Source: Rallus limicola (taxonomy: Eukaryota; Chordata; Aves; Gruiformes; Rallidae). From it: a DNA stretch of 64,000 bases. This document shows positions 1-15,400 of this stretch, in pieces. Location: assembly GCA_022605955.1 (NCBI GenBank), contig JAKCOZ010000001.1:21816146-21880145 (forward strand), read 5' to 3'. The notes under the pieces were generated by a model. It was not told the origin of the DNA. It saw nothing but the letters and a program-made list of their open reading frames with translations, and did not search any database. Within the stretch, counting starts at the first letter, position 1. Each line of letters opens with the position of its first letter. Position numbers and translations under genes: made by a program.

Positions 1-792
1 TCAGCTCCTCTTCTGTCATGCTCTAGTCTTGCCAGTACAAGAGGCCCAGCAGCCACAGTGTTAAGCATAGTAGAGCTGAGTAAATAAATACGGCATTAAA
101 TAATCATATCCTGCACAAAAAAAAAACTAGGGGGGGAGAAACTGATGCTAGCCAGGGAGTTCTGCTGATACAGGTGGAGGTTTTTATTGTTTTATTTCTC
201 TTAATGACTTCCCTTGCTCTGATTTCTTTTTTTCTTGGAGCTTTGAGAGGGAGTAGGCAGTTACTGGTGTCCCTAAGCTGCTTTATCACACACAGGGGCC
301 TTATATCCTTCTTCCTTAAGTAGATACCCTTTCCGGAGCTCCTGAATGTTTTCAAGGCTCTCAAATCCTTCATGTAGTTTCTCCCCATGCCTAAATCAGA
401 TTTTCTTTCTGTGTTAGCAAGATCTTCCTGTATCACCTAGGCTGTTCTTCCTTGGCTAAACAGGCTTCTCTGCTTGCCGAACTGGCCTAGGCCTATTGCA
501 CCTTGCTTAAAAACAAAATTGCTGTGAAGACAGAGCTGTGAAGACAGTGGGAGATCAGGCATGTACAGCCAGCCCCCAGCCACAGCAGCCAGCCAGCAGC
601 GGCACCGGGAGGCATTCAGGAGGACTTTTGTGGGATTGCTTGGGACAGCATCCATCATTTCTTTTTGAGAAGAAATTGCCTTCCTGGGTGATCTCTTGGC
701 TGTGCAAGTGCTTGCATGTCTGTGTGCCTGAGCATGACCATGTGTTTTGTGTGACAGGTCAATACAACCTCAAATACTGCACAGAGTCTTTA

Positions 793-1289
793 TAACTGCA
801 TCCAACTCTGGAGCCCTCAGCACAAGAAGGACATGGACCTCTTGGAGCGGGTCCAGAGGATGGCCACAAGAATGATCAGAGGGCTGGAGCACCTCTCCTG
901 TGAAGACAGGCTGAGAGAGTTGAGGCTGTTCAGCCTGGAGAAGAAAAGGCTCAAGGGGGACCTTACTGCAGCCTTCTAGTACCTGAAGGGGCCTACAGGA
1001 AAGCTGAGGAGGAACTGTTTGTAAGGGTGTGAAGCAATAGCACGAGGGGCAGTGGTTTTAAAGTACAGCAGGGTAGGTTTAGTTCAGACATGAGGAGGTT
1101 CTTTACCATAAGGGTGGTGAGACACTGGAACAGGCTGCCCAAAGAAGTGGTGGAGGGCCAGTCCCTGGAGACATTGAAAGTCAGGCTTCATGAAGCTCTG
1201 AGTTAAAGGTGTCCCTGCTTACTGCAGGGGAGTTGGATTAGATGGCCTTTAAAGGCCCCTTCCAGCCTGACACGTTCTGTGATTCTACG
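793..1289 (+). mobile_element. CR1 LINE, 5'-truncated 3' fragment
   Basis: The segment matches the 3' end of CR1, the main avian non-LTR retrotransposon. It begins in the end of the reverse-transcriptase ORF (translated pieces such as [20 protein letters not shown] and [20 protein letters not shown]). It continues through the usual 3' UTR (a GGAACAGGCTGCCC-like block and a GATGGCCTTTAAAGGCCCCTTCC-like block in parts) and finishes near GATTCTACGG, a decayed form of the CR1 terminal octamer. A stop interrupts the ORF remnant at TTCTAGTACCTG, where intact copies read Gln, so it is an old inactive copy. The left boundary is approximate. Confidence 0.9.
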
Positions 1290-1612
1290 GTTGGAATTTC
1301 CAGAGCATCAGTTACTGGGTTCCCATGGATACGTCCGTTACCCCATGTTCCCATGGAGGCCGATGCAGCTCCCTGTCAGCGTGGTCTCCCATGAGCTACT
1401 CTCCATTCTAGAAGGAGAAAGGATGAAGAGAGGCAGTTAAGTGACACTCTTCTACAGGGTTACTCTTCTCAGGTGCAGCCTGTGAGTTAAAGAGGGGTTT
1501 GGGGGGAGGAAAGAGTCTACACCCAAATGGTAAAGCCCCTGTCTCCCCATTGGTGTGTGTTTGGGTTTGGTGGCTCAGTCCTGTGGTGCCCATGCCCCCA
1601 GCCCCTTTCATG

Positions 1613-1656
1613 TCACATATTTCTGGGTTTCACGTCACTTATTTCTGGGTTTATAA
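1613..1656. repeat. Two-copy tandem duplication, 22-base period
   Basis: TCACATATTTCTGGGTTT at 1613 recurs as TCACTTATTTCTGGGTTT at 1635 with one mismatch. It looks like a small local duplication with no evident function. Confidence 0.7.
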
Positions 1657-4600
1657 TCTAATTTCAGATTGCAAACTAAAAGCCACGAGTGACAGCAAAA
1701 CCAATTTCTGACTGTTTGGCCATCACTTTGGGGATGTCTTCTTCGCCCTAAGTGATGAGGAAGATAAAGTCAGGAAGACAGGGTGAAAAATTAATGCTAG
1801 AGGTGCGTTTCCTTGGGGAGCTGCAGGGCTTTTGTCTGTGCAGGTGTGTGTTTGTGGGCCTGTGCAAGGACAGGTTATTTACAGAGTTGTTTAACTACTT
1901 AAAGTGCAAGGCAGGTGATTAACCTGTAGTATCCTTTATCTTAATTTCCTAAAATACCCCATAACCCTTGATGTGTGAGGGATGCTGTAAATACTGTGTT
2001 TGGTCATTCGTCCTTGAAAGGGAGCTGTTACTGTAACAGCAAGGAGATGCAGTTAGCCCTGGCTTTGGGGTAGTTGCGAGGTCATCCAATCAGTCTGTCT
2101 CAATTTTCTGCTTTGGCAGAGCCCTGTGCCCAGCTTCCCCACATTTCTCCTTGCATCTTCCTTTGCAGCCTATGTATTTCATTCAGTCCTCACCAGAGGC
2201 TTGCCCCTCTCCAACAGGTCTGTGTCCTGATGGAAGTGAAACAGAGGGACTTTGCGAACAGGCAAACTGACCTTTTCAGCCCAGCTTGTGCTTGATCTGA
2301 GTCTCAGATTCTGTAAACAAAGCAAGGGCTGAATGTCATGGAGTCGCCTCTTTGCAAATGAAACACTTATGAAAAAATCCTGTGGGAGTGAGAGGCTCTG
2401 CCTGCCTTGCCTGTGTCCTGCCTTCACAAACTGGGTTGCTTCTAACGAGTGAGGTGTGCAAGGTGCCAGCCGTCCCCCGTGGTTTCACCACACTTGCTGG
2501 CCAGTTGGAGTTACTGATATTACAAAACTAATATTTACTGGTGGGAAGTTATCCAGGTGGGGAGGCAGCTGTGGTGGAAAAAGCCAAAATACCCTTTCCA
2601 CTAGGCAGTTGTGGGAAGCCATGAATGTGCCAGTGCTGTGTGGGTGAGGGGGGCACAGCCAGGGCAGCAGAGTGAAACACTGATTCATTTGGTCCCTTTT
2701 CCAGAAGCTCTAGTAGCCCTTCCTAGGAGGTAAGGTTACAGAGAGCCAGGTAGAGTGGATAGTGAAATTCAGGGTCAGGAACTGAGGAAGTCCTCTGTTT
2801 CCCCTGTAAGATGGGGACACTGTTGTAGACCTTGTTTGGAAAATGGAAGCTGAAGTGACCCAGCTGAGTGACTTGTCCCACGCTGCCTGCAAAGCAGAGC
2901 CATATCAAGATCCTTATTTTTTTTCAGTTCTGCTTTCAACATGCAACTCTTTTAGAAAGCTGCAAGCAGAGATTAAGTTTGTGGGAACCTAGAGGCTCTT
3001 GCATTCCAGATTTCTTTGGAGGTTAATGCTAAACTAGACTACAAGGCAAGCCCTGTCCAGTTTCATATTTACTGCTCAGGATATATGGTATAGCTCTCCA
3101 AAGGGAACTTTGGGTGCTGTAGAAATGCTGTGGTTAAAGTTTGTTCCACTTTGCCTCTGTGGAAGACATATGATGGGAGGAAGGTGTCCAGAAGACATCT
3201 GCAAACAGCCTTAGCTGGCACACTGATTTGAATAACTGCTTTTGGGTTTATCTGGCTCCATTTTGGCTTCAGAGTGGGGAAGCTACAAAATATTCTTGGT
3301 AGCTTGCTTTCTCATCTCCTTTGTCCATTGCCAGCACTTTAGGTAGTCATCTAAGCATGGGATTATACAAGCCTGAGTGTCTCATGCCTTGTTTTGAGTG
3401 GTGTTGCAGGTGTTCTCTCTCTCTTTAAGCAGATGTGATGCTGCTTGTGCGTCCCCCAGCAGCCTGCAACACAGCCAGGCAGCCAGCACATGCCTCAGCT
3501 TTGCTGGGCCTCTCTTCAAGAAAACTGAAGGAGGGATTTCTTTCACAAAGCATTTTGTTAGACATCCTTCAAGTGTCCTCCAAAGACACAGGTTCAAAAC
3601 AGGGCCTCTGTGAATCCCACCTGTCTGTCTTGGACTTTTTTTCTTACCCAATCTCTGACTCCAGAGCAGACTTTCTTCTCCTCTAAGGCCCTTGTAGTAC
3701 TGTTTGATTGCAAAACTTGTTCCTCACTTTATTGTCACCCACTTTGCTAAAATGTCTTTACACTGAGATTGTGTGTAAGTTCCTTTGCACTCTTTGATGA
3801 CTTTCAAGTGCTGCTGCCTCTGTCTTTATTTTTCATCACCTCATTATGCTCTTCGGACTCCACACATTGTCACAGGAGCTGTAGGCTTGGCTTCCTGGTT
3901 CAGGAGGACTGTTGCTCGGCGAGGTGCATCTGGCAGAGCTCTCCATCTTCCTTCTCAAGCTGCTGAGACCTGCCATGGGAACAGTGGACTCCCAGATTTA
4001 TTACGTTATGTCAAGAGACCACTTTGATGTCGTGGTAGAGCATTTACAGTGTCATTTCATGACTTCCATAGACCTGACAAATTTCCTGACAGCTTTGAGA
4101 GATATGCTGATTGAGGCTTACTTTCTGGGGTCTGGTTCTTCAGGGGAGCATGGACTTGACTGCTGGATCTAGGAATTGGTGTTAGAGCTGGTGGCTGCAG
4201 CATCTGCAGGGGAGTAGTGAGGCAGCCAGGCCTCTGGTGAGGAATATTTTAACCTGTGTTCTCAGGTGTTGCATCATTAATTAACTGTAATGTTAAACAT
4301 AAACTAGTCACATGGTTTACTGAGGAAATCTGTAATATCTCTTGTCATTACTGCAATTCACTGAAGTGGGAGGCGGAGGTTACCTTGAAAGCATCCTTCA
4401 CTAAGGTTTAATCAAGGATATAAATGTAAGTGTATATACGTTTGTCCCTGAGATTTTGCTTCACATGCCTAAAACAAGGAATATGTCAGAGGAGCCCACA
4501 GCTTGTTACTCAGCCTTGTGGGCACCTGAACCCACATCAAAAGGATGAATAAGAATTGTGATGTTTCTAGATTACAGAAGATAGCTAATAGTAGGGCTTT

Positions 4601-4851
4601 GTGGCTTGTAGTGGCTATGGAAGTGTGGAGTTTTGTAGTGGTGAGATGTGAAATTGTGGTCACTGAGCACCGAAGGAAAGGCTCGATATTTCAGGGACTT
4701 GGAGACTTTAGGTCTCTGGAGAAAAAATAAAATAAAATACAGCACAGATGGTTTAAAGAGAAATCTGTGGCTGGTAATGCCTTGTATTCACTGAGTCCTA
4801 AGAGTTTGCTGTTCCAGATGTATAGTGTACTTATTTAAGTGCTTGTCCACC

Positions 4852-4859
4852 ATGCAAAT
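4852..4859 (-). promoter_or_regulatory. Isolated octamer (POU) motif ATGCAAAT
   Basis: This is an exact match to the POU-factor octamer in its reverse orientation. A single 8-mer is expected about once per strand in a 64-kb window, so its function is unsupported. Confidence 0.12.
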
Positions 4860-7800
4860 CCAATTCACATGACACTGTCTAGTGACCCACCAGGTGTGAC
4901 AAGAGTGGGCAGATGGGGCTGGAGCAGCCTAGGTGTTTGCAGGCTGTAGTTCAGGGTCCGTCCCAGGGTGGTGCTGAGCCATTCGGTCTGTGTGGTACAT
5001 GCCTGGGCTCTGGGTAGCCCACATTTCCCCAAGCTGCTCATGACAGCTCTCACCTGGGGTGGCAGGGATGCTTCCAACAGCACTGGACCTAGCACAGGCA
5101 ACTCTGCCCATATTGCAGATTCCATGCATAGCCCTGGGAAAAGATATTCATCCCCTGTGGGGACTGTGCACTAGGGAGCACCCATTACCCACCAGCCCCA
5201 AAACCAGAGATGTCCTGGAGGGAAAAGCAGGTGTGTGCCATCTCACCAGCCTTCAGTCTGCATCAGTAGGTAGGCACTGAGCCTGTGTTTGCCAACTGCC
5301 CTGTGCCCCAGGCAGTCCTGGCTGGCAGCCCCAGACAGCCCTTACCTCCTCTTCCAGCTCACCCAGCACCTCCTGTGTCTGCAAGTGGGTGCAGTGGAGC
5401 TGGAGGCTTGAGAAGGGGGAAGGATTGAATGGGTTGGCTCAGAGGAAGGTCTCCCCAGTGTTTTCCTAGCAGTGTCCTCCCTTGTCAACTGCGAAGACTG
5501 TCAGTACCCAGCAGGCAAGTTGCCCTGCATTTAAGGAGTTAAAAGGGAGAGTGAAGAAGGAAATAGAGATGTTTTTTGGAGAGAGATAGCAGTGTCCTGA
5601 GCCACATGACAAAATAACCTGCTCAGGCCATGAAGAGGACAGCTGCTTGCATCCCACAATGCCCGGGAGTACTAAGTCGTCCTGGTTGCTAACTTTTATC
5701 TTATCTACAAAGGAAAGTCATGGCATGGAGTATGAGATAGCAATCAAGGTTTCATTGCTGATGATATAAATGCAGGAATGGGATGCGTAGGAGGGCAGTT
5801 GGGGTGGTGGGGGAGTACAGAGTGTGATGGTGATTGAGATCAGAGTCCCCTGGCCATTGCGCTGCAGCCAGAGATGTGGTTTTCAGGGGGAGGAGGGGGT
5901 AGAAGTATTGCTGGCTTTGGTTGGGTTTTTTATGGCTACTCTGTGCATTGTGAAGTCTTGCTTTTTCATCAGGCTGTGGGACATGGATCAAACATGGCAG
6001 CTTAGAGTCACATGAAACAGTCTAGAGCAGTGCAGGGACAGGCTCTGTCACGTCTTTGAGAACCATCACATGCTACGTAAGCATTTAGGAAGCTGCTAAT
6101 TAGGGTGAGACAATTTTACTATCAGGACAGGAAGAGCAGAGTGGGAAGGCAGGGAAATGTTCACCTGGAACGAAGGCTCCCTTGACATCTTCTGCTTGCC
6201 AGGAACAGGAAGGAGCTGAGTCTGTTGAGGTCTGAACTCCACTTTGAGGTTGTCTCCAAACATGCCGTAGCACAAGGGAAGGAATTTGTGTAGCCTCCAG
6301 GGACATAAATTTTAAGGAGGTTCCAAGAGCACAGTGGTACTGGGGACAATGCCTCAAGAGGGGCCACACAGAAGCCGCTGTGAAGATGAGTGCTATGCCT
6401 GCAACACGGCTGTTTTGAAGGGGCAATACATTAACCATACTGGGCAGATCCCCTTTTATCTGCTGCCTTAACCTGGGCATGCATATGAGTTTGCAGGCTT
6501 GCGCCTCTCTGGGGAGGAGTGGAAGATATTTATTTCAGGAGTGTCTTGTGTGCATCATTTATATGCTGAACACATGCCATGTGCTTTCGACAGTATTTTT
6601 CAAGCAGGCACTGTCGTTCTGGTGGTAGTCAGCAAGCAGCCTCTGGTTACAGCACACTGGCAGCTCTGCAGGTACTGCAAAAGGTCTTACTGCCTGCTTA
6701 ATACAGGGCAGGGGCTCCGTCTCTTGCCACCGCAAAGGCCATGTTTCTAAATCAGCAGTAAGTGCTCGGAGTGCAGCAGGAGAAAACATCAGTGACTTTC
6801 AAACTGTTCTTTCGTTAGTCCCCAAAGTGTGTTTTTTGCCCTTTGGGGTGAGGTGGGTGGATAGGGAACTTTACCTCATTTGCTTTCCTGAAACCTGTTG
6901 GAAGTACAAGTGAGGCAGCTGCGTGATTTGTGTATGCATGCAGAAGAGGGCCATCTGAATTGGAAATAGCACCTGCTAAATTATTATTAAGTGAGAGCTG
7001 ACGTGGGAGGAGTTCTCAGGAAAAAAAAAATTAAAGTCTTTTAATAAAAGTCATTCAGGCTGTTTTAACACCATCCCCTGGCTGCACACTAACATACTTC
7101 AGCTCATGTGGATGCTACGGGGAGTTACATGAGTCGTATCAAGGACGGGAAGGCCCCATTAAATCCAGTTACTGTCAATTGTGAGAGAGCTTTAAATGGC
7201 TGCACTAAAACTCATTATTAGAGAAAGGAACTATCAATTTTATTTAACGCATGGTGCCCAACCTTGCTTCTGCTCCCAGCCCAGAGACTTGTTGTATGCA
7301 GAGGTGATAAAAAAATTCAACCTGTACTCTTCAGGGTTTGTTGCAGAGCTTGTTGGCTGCAGTAGCCCTGGGTGGCTAACTGGGGCTGTGGGAGGCTGCC
7401 CTGCACCCCTCCTAACTCAGGGACCAAGCCTAAGCTCAGTCCACCTTGCCACTTGTTTTGGTCCAGACACAGCTTTTTCTAGTGTAGGTGTGGCTGCTGA
7501 GCTGGGCCTCAGGTGAGGAGGAATGCTCACTAAGCACAGCTGCTACCCCTGAGCATCCTCACTCCCTCTGCTCCTGGCACAGAGTCAAAAGGTGAGGGGC
7601 TGGGTGCCTGCCTTGGAGCATCCCATGCAAATGGTGGCAAGGTCTTCCTGCAGTAGAGGGAGGTGCCCCAGCCTCACACTGGAGGTTTCTTGGAAAAGCT
7701 ATGATCAGGGATTTAATTGGACTTATCCCAAGTGAAACAGCCCATTTGGCTTATGGCTCTTACATCTTTCCAAGAGTCTGGGGGTGAGAATGCTCCCCAA

Positions 7801-8059
7801 GAGCATCACCACTGGCTCTGGGGGATGCTCAGGGACATCATTGTCACAGGGCTTGGCTGGCATGGGTCGTCTTGTTACTACTGACTTCTCTCTTCATGGA
7901 CGTCCTTGCAAGCTATCATTGGCCTATGTAATCAAAAGGCTGAAGTTGTAAATCATATTACAGGCTGTAAGGAGGAATATGATCCCTGTAATAAAACATG
8001 GAACTTTTATTTACATTAACTACTATTTTTGCTATTGCCATGGAGTAAAGATCCTTTGG

Positions 8060-8077
8060 AAAAAAAAAAAAAAAAAA
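8060..8077 (+). repeat. Poly(A) run, 18 bases
   Basis: An uninterrupted A run lies between TTTGG and GAACATG. No retrotransposon body is recognisable immediately 5' of it, so it may be a simple homopolymer rather than a retroposon tail. Confidence 0.8.
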
Positions 8078-11000
8078 GAACATGCCACCAGCAAAATTTG
8101 ATAGTGTCCTCAGGAAATTTAGGGTTGTGTTTTTCTCACGTTAGCTGCACAGGCAAATTTGCAATAAAAGCGTCTTTGCTGCAGATGCTGCCTTTTCCCA
8201 TCACCAAACTGTCAATCAGCCTGTAAGTTCTTGGTATTGGACTATGCTGAAGAGCTGGCCAAATTATTCTCCTTACAGCATGTGCCCCTGAAACCTCAAA
8301 AGTGAGAAAATCATTTCAGATGGAAGGAAGATTTCATAGTTCTCTTTTTTAGGGGAAAAAATGTTTCTCTGTGATGAAATACAACCTCTGAGGAGGGTGG
8401 AAGTGGCAGTGGAGGAGTCCAAAGTCTTCCATTTAGCAACAAGACAGCCCTGCTTCCTCTACCCTCTCAGGTTTTGGGGTACGAAGGCGGATCAGTGTTC
8501 GTCCCCAGCTCCTGTCCCCCCGCTGAGGCTGCCAGCAGCATTGCGGGGACAGCAAAGGACTGGTTGTTGATATGGAAGCTGGTCCCTAACAACAGCTCGT
8601 TTCACCAAGGGGCACAGACGGCCGGCCATCTGACGCTGACAATGTTGAGTGACTGCTGACCTTGTTTTTAGCGTCAGCTGATATCAACTGGAGCCCTGCC
8701 AGTTTGCACCAGTTGAAAGCCTGTCTCTTAATGGTGGCCATTACCCTGATTTTTACAGCGGTGCTGAGAAAGTTGCAGCTGCTGCGCTTCACATCCCTGA
8801 CTTTAATTTGGGGTGCCTGGGTCTTCTGGTGTTAGCGTCAGAGCATGAGAGGAACCTCTCCCCTTGTTCTGCCTCACTCAGGCTTTTTTCCCCCTTTTTA
8901 TTTTGTATGAAGAGATATTGCTCAAGCACACCACGGAATGAAAGCCATAAAGCTATAAATTACACCTCTGCTAGGTCCACAATATGTTACCAATTACATC
9001 TGCTTTATTATTCGCGTCCAGGGGGAAAACATACATCAAACCAACCCCACACTCCAGGCAGGTTGGTACTGTACTAGAAGGAACACCATGACTCTTCTTA
9101 ATCAGTGGAAAAACAAACAGAGTTTCGGCTCACTCGCATAGGATATTTGTGTCCGGGATGACAAGTTGAGTAATATTGCTGCAGTTCTCCGAGCTCACCA
9201 CGTGCCACTCGCTACGGCATTCACAGCAACATGGAGAGGAGAGAGGAGAGAAAGCTCTTAGAGGGGCTGGGAGCCAGAGGGGGTCCGAGGATCCGGTCTC
9301 AGGGACCGTGGCAATTGTTGCCCAGGAGGTCAGTGCTGGGGAGTCAATAGGAATGGCAGCAAGCTGTGTCAGAAGTCACATTAAAGCCAGGGGTCACGTC
9401 TGCAGAGGAGGGCACGCTGCAGTTTGCACGGCTTCGTTGCTAGAGCAGGGTTAGTGGGGTTTCTGCATTGCACGCCTGAGCAGGGCTGAGGGTCTCCCCA
9501 TGTGTCCTGATAGGGCTTTTCTTCGGTGCCTGTCCTGTCTTCACAAATTCATCGCTGTGGCAGGGATGAAGGGGGGGGTGTTGAAGCAAACTGAGGTGAT
9601 TACTTTGTGTGTTACTTGTGTGTAGCTGTGTATGGTGGTTTTGGACTCACCCTTGTCCTGAGCAGTTCTGGGCTTTGGGCTGCCAGGAATTCATTGGAGA
9701 GAGAGAGAGTGTTAGGTGTGTTTAGGTATGTTTGCTTGGCCATGCTCCCCAGCAGTGGAAGTGTGGAGTGTGTCAGTGCGTGTGTGTACACATGAGCTCC
9801 AGAAAATCTCTGGAAGAGTGACACAGACTAGTGGAGTGTGGGTTTCTTTTAGGAAAGGGAGCTGAGTGTTAGATACTCTGAGGCCTCCACATGAAGAAGT
9901 CATCCATGTGCACTGAGGAGTTTGTTGTGGTTTTGTCGCTGAAGCATTTTTTTTCAGCTTTTAACTTTAAAGTTGAAAACAAGTCAAGGTTATGTTTGTG
10001 CTTAATAATTCAGCAACAGTGCCAGCTCAGCATATTGTCTTTTTCTTCCCTAGTCATTCTACTTTATTAAAAAGAAGCACTGACGACAGATAGAAGGGTG
10101 AAGGAGGCTGTGCCTTTCTGCTTTAACTCCTGCCGGGCGCTGACTCCTTCCCCTGGAATCCCCACAGATTTGTGCCCTTCACAATACCTTTGCCCCAGCA
10201 GTACCATCCCTACCCTGGGCAGGGAAAGCTGGCAGCAAGTCAGGACTGAGATGTCCTCTTCTTTGTGGACAATGTCTTTTTTGGTTTTTTTGATAGGAGC
10301 ATTTTCTTTTTCAGTGAAATATTACTCAGAATCCTTCAGTAAGTCTCTCTCAGTGATACTTTATTTTCACTTTGGTTATGATGTTATGGGGGGTTTTGGG
10401 TTTTTTTTTTTGGTGTTGGGTTTTTTAAATATTTAGAAGATCATTAACTCTTCTGGAACCAAAGAAACTTGCAATAAAATAGGGTTTTTTTTTTTATATT
10501 TACTTAAAAATTGTGTTAGAACCTAGCTCTGCCACATGCTGCCATATACCTTGCTTCCTTATCAATGCTGTTCATTTCCAGGGGATCTGTTTTCCAGTGA
10601 TGGTATTGTCTCTGTGAATAAGAATAAACACAATTTTATAAATCTGGGAGAACTGAGAGCTCACAGTGAAGCTCATGTTGTGTAACTCCCATCTCCAGTG
10701 TCCCTGAGCACAGACCAGCATTGTGCACAGTTCCCACATGCAGGCTTGGCAAGCAACCTGAAACATCATCTGCCTATGCTGTCCTGGCTCCTCAACTTTG
10801 TCCACGCACCTCCATTTTGTCATGGTGTATCATCTCCTGATCTCATCCTGGCTTTCTGCAGGCCAGAAGCTACACAGTGGTTTTGTGGGAATAAACAGAG
10901 GGCTTAAGTGAGATCCACCATATCATTTAATATAGGGTGAGCCTGAGGGTTTGAGATTTGGCCTCCATGGGCAGAATCCTTTGCAGTATTTGACAGCAGT

Positions 11001-11338
11001 TCTTCTTGAGAGCTTGATGTATTCCTGGAGACTGTGGGAATAGGAGTCTTGTTAGGCAGGGGAGGTAAAAATAACATTTACATTCCTGTTATTAAAAATG
11101 AGAATGGGAAGAGCAAGAGAGCAGGAATCTTCCTTGTCATTAGTATAGTTCAGTCAGGGGTGATGATTTAGTTTAGTGCATAATATTCTATTTGTGTTGA
11201 ATATGTATTTTTGGAAGAACTTGATTTCTGTGTGTGTGCATGTGCTCTATCTAAAGTCTGTATCCCATTTTCCCTTCCTGCCACTGAACAAATGAAAAAA
11301 GCTGGAGAAGGCATCTTGACACTGTGGTTTCACTCTGA

Positions 11339-12451
<1,113 letters not shown>

Positions 12452-15400
12452 TAAGAGACTGGGCTCATGTAGCGTTACTAGGGGAAGTGTTTTAACTATG
12501 GGAGTTTCCTTACATTCCTGTAAATGAGAGTCATCCCTTAATCCTAAACAGGGATGGCTCTTCAAATGGCTTGTTGGTGATAGAAAAAAATGATACCTTA
12601 ACCTCTTGGGCGTTTACTTGCATTGAAAACCATTGTAAATAACCATAAAATGTTGTAAAAACAGGTTTGCCAGTTCATCTCTGTCAGTACTTTGTTCTCC
12701 CTGTGTTTGTTTCCAGAAGACAGGATGAAACTGGAGAGTGCACATTTTCTTGCCTAGTCAATGCAAGTAGATTCTCAGTTTCAGAAAGACCTTAACCAAA
12801 CCATACGTATTTCAGCTATTTCATTTCCTAGCCAGGCTGGAAACACCTTTCTCCATGTGGGAAGCTGTTGGTAGGGATAAATGAGCATTGTCAGTGATTT
12901 GGTGTTTGACTGAGGACCTGTAGCAGACTGTTAATTCCCTCTCAGTGCTGTTTTAACTAGAGGTGTTACATGCTAGGATGGAGTTTTGACCTCTGTGCAG
13001 GCGCACTCAAAGCCAAAGATGAACCAGCCATATCCCTCTTCAATCTGTTGTACAGTTTCAGCAAAGCAGCTTCTTTTCATAACCCTTGGAAGGTCATCCT
13101 TTCCCTCTGTCTTAACTCCACGACACAAACTCTGTAGATGTTCTTCTCAGACTCTCTTTTTGGTACCAGTCAGCTTAATTCAGCATGAACGGAAGAAAAC
13201 AATTCTACTGCTTCCTCTGGAGTAGGGGGGAGAAAAAAGGGGATTTGTCTTTAGACAGCTGAATTTAGCAATGTTCAGGCCATGTCTTTGTTGTAATTCT
13301 GTGGAACAGAGTCAAAGAGGGGAAAATGTGATCCTTCTTGATAACTGATTTAGTGACCATTAGTCCTGGCAGCATCCACAGCTCATCAGGTGGGTTACAG
13401 AAAAGCAGGGTAGTTGCTCTGTTTGTACTCGGGAAAGAAATCTGTTTTATATGTGGGGAGGACTGGGGACAAAAAAGAGACTTATATTGATAACAGTTCC
13501 TTTTCCTACTTCATAAATACCACAGTGGTAAAAGCCCACGTGAGCTCCGAGCTTGGGAAGAGTTAATTTTAACAGGAACAGGAACTTTGACAGAGTAGCA
13601 CTGCAGCAGCTGATTTTTATCTGCTTGTCCTTTGCTCTGAAGGAGGCCAGGAAAAAAACCCCAACCCTAGTTTATACCTCAGAAGAGGCTTATTAAATGA
13701 AATATTCTACCTGATGACAGTCCCATCCTCCTGGAGAGACGTGTTTCTGTGGTAAATATGCAAAAGCTTTTAGGGTTGCAATTACCTGGCAGACTAGGAA
13801 AAAAAAAAAGAAAGATAATACAGGCATTTTGTTGTTGAGTTATCTGTGATTCTGCATTAGCAGCCCAGGTCCCTAGCTGAAAGACAGAAGGGGCAGCCAA
13901 AATGAAATATGTGACAGAAAGCAGAAATGAAAGAGAAAAATGGTTCATTCTCAGTGACAAACAGGGAATATGTTTGTGGCAGTCTCTGGGGAGGAAAAGG
14001 CTTGATAAAATTTGCTTTTTATATTTTAAATGTTATTCCTGCCCGGTCTGAAGTTGCAGCTTGTTAGATAATAAGTTCTGTCTGTCTAATTCCTCCCTTG
14101 TTTTCCATGCCTGAATAGATGGGAGGAGGGGAAAAGGGGCAGCAGCTCACCAGGAATAAAAATAAGAAAAAGAAAAATCTCATTGGGTTGAATTACATCA
14201 GCAGGGGGCTGCTGATGAAGCTAAATTCAAGTCATGAGGAAAATTTATATTCTTTGTCATTTTCTGATGGGGAAAACTACAGCACAGAGTAAAGACCCAT
14301 TCCGCTCCAGAGAGAAGGAACGTTCATGCTAGGGGAAACACAGGGCTTTATAAAGATTTCATGTATCTTCCATTTAATTTACACTTGTTTTGCTTGCTAG
14401 AGTATAAAAGACAAGGGGATGACTTCAAGAAATGGCACGTTTAAGCTGAACGTGAAGGAAAAGCTTCCTCAAAGTAAAACCTCTCAGACTCTATGCAGGC
14501 AAGCCAAAGAAGTGACAGAAGCCCTGTGCACCATGCATTTAAGGAAAGACGAGGCAGAGCACTGAAGAATATAATGTAGAGGTCAGCTCTCAGCTGGAGG
14601 TTTTTTATCATGGGCTTTTGGGAACAAATTCCCAGATTGTTCCCATATTTTATTAACAACTTTTCCTTTTCCCTCTTTTTTTTTTTTTCTGTTTAAGACT
14701 ACTCTCAAGGATGTGATGGCCAAGTCCTTTCAAGTGAGGATAGTTACGTGGGGTCCTGCTCATTCTCAGAGCAATATCAGGCCTTTCCTCTTCCTATAAA
14801 TTTTCTTCTCTCGGAGGTGGAAGACAGAAGAGTCTTAAAAAAAACTCCATGCTCTTTCTTGGCCTGTATTTGCATAGCCCAGCATAAGCTAAGACAGTCC
14901 CTAGGGCTGCTTGCGGAGTTTTTGTGACAATTTGCCGCTGCTGCCATGTAACATGGCCTGAAGTGGCCTGGCTCCTGGTCCTGAGTCCTTTGCCAAAATG
15001 GGAATGACCTCAGAGCAGACTGAGAAGCAAGGGTAGGGTTCTCTTGCCCACCTGACCCTCACTGGCTCTGGCACATGGTCTATCTCCTCCATCCCTGATG
15101 GCTATGCAGCTCTGTCACTGTTGCGCTTGCGTTGTTCCCCGGCTCCCTGCCAGTGCTGGCAGGCCATGCAGGGGCTCTCCTGCCTGGGCCTGGTTTTGTC
15201 GGCAGCTCCTTGCAGTGCTGCTCCAGCCAAGTCCGATGTTCTGTCAGTGCTGCGGTCAGAGTTGTCATCTAAAAGGAGGAGTGCTGTGAAGATGATCAGC
15301 CTCCTTTCTCCCACCAATCGTAAGCCAGTGGTGCAAAACTCAATGTGGTGCAGTGTTTCTCACATGGCATCCTTAGCCTGTTCTTGTAGGACCTGGCTGG

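Noticed and set aside
3912..4172. 86-codon frame in intron 1 with coding-like residues
   Set aside because: An acceptor-like CTTCCTGGTTCAG precedes it, but there is no donor before the stop and no recognised homology.
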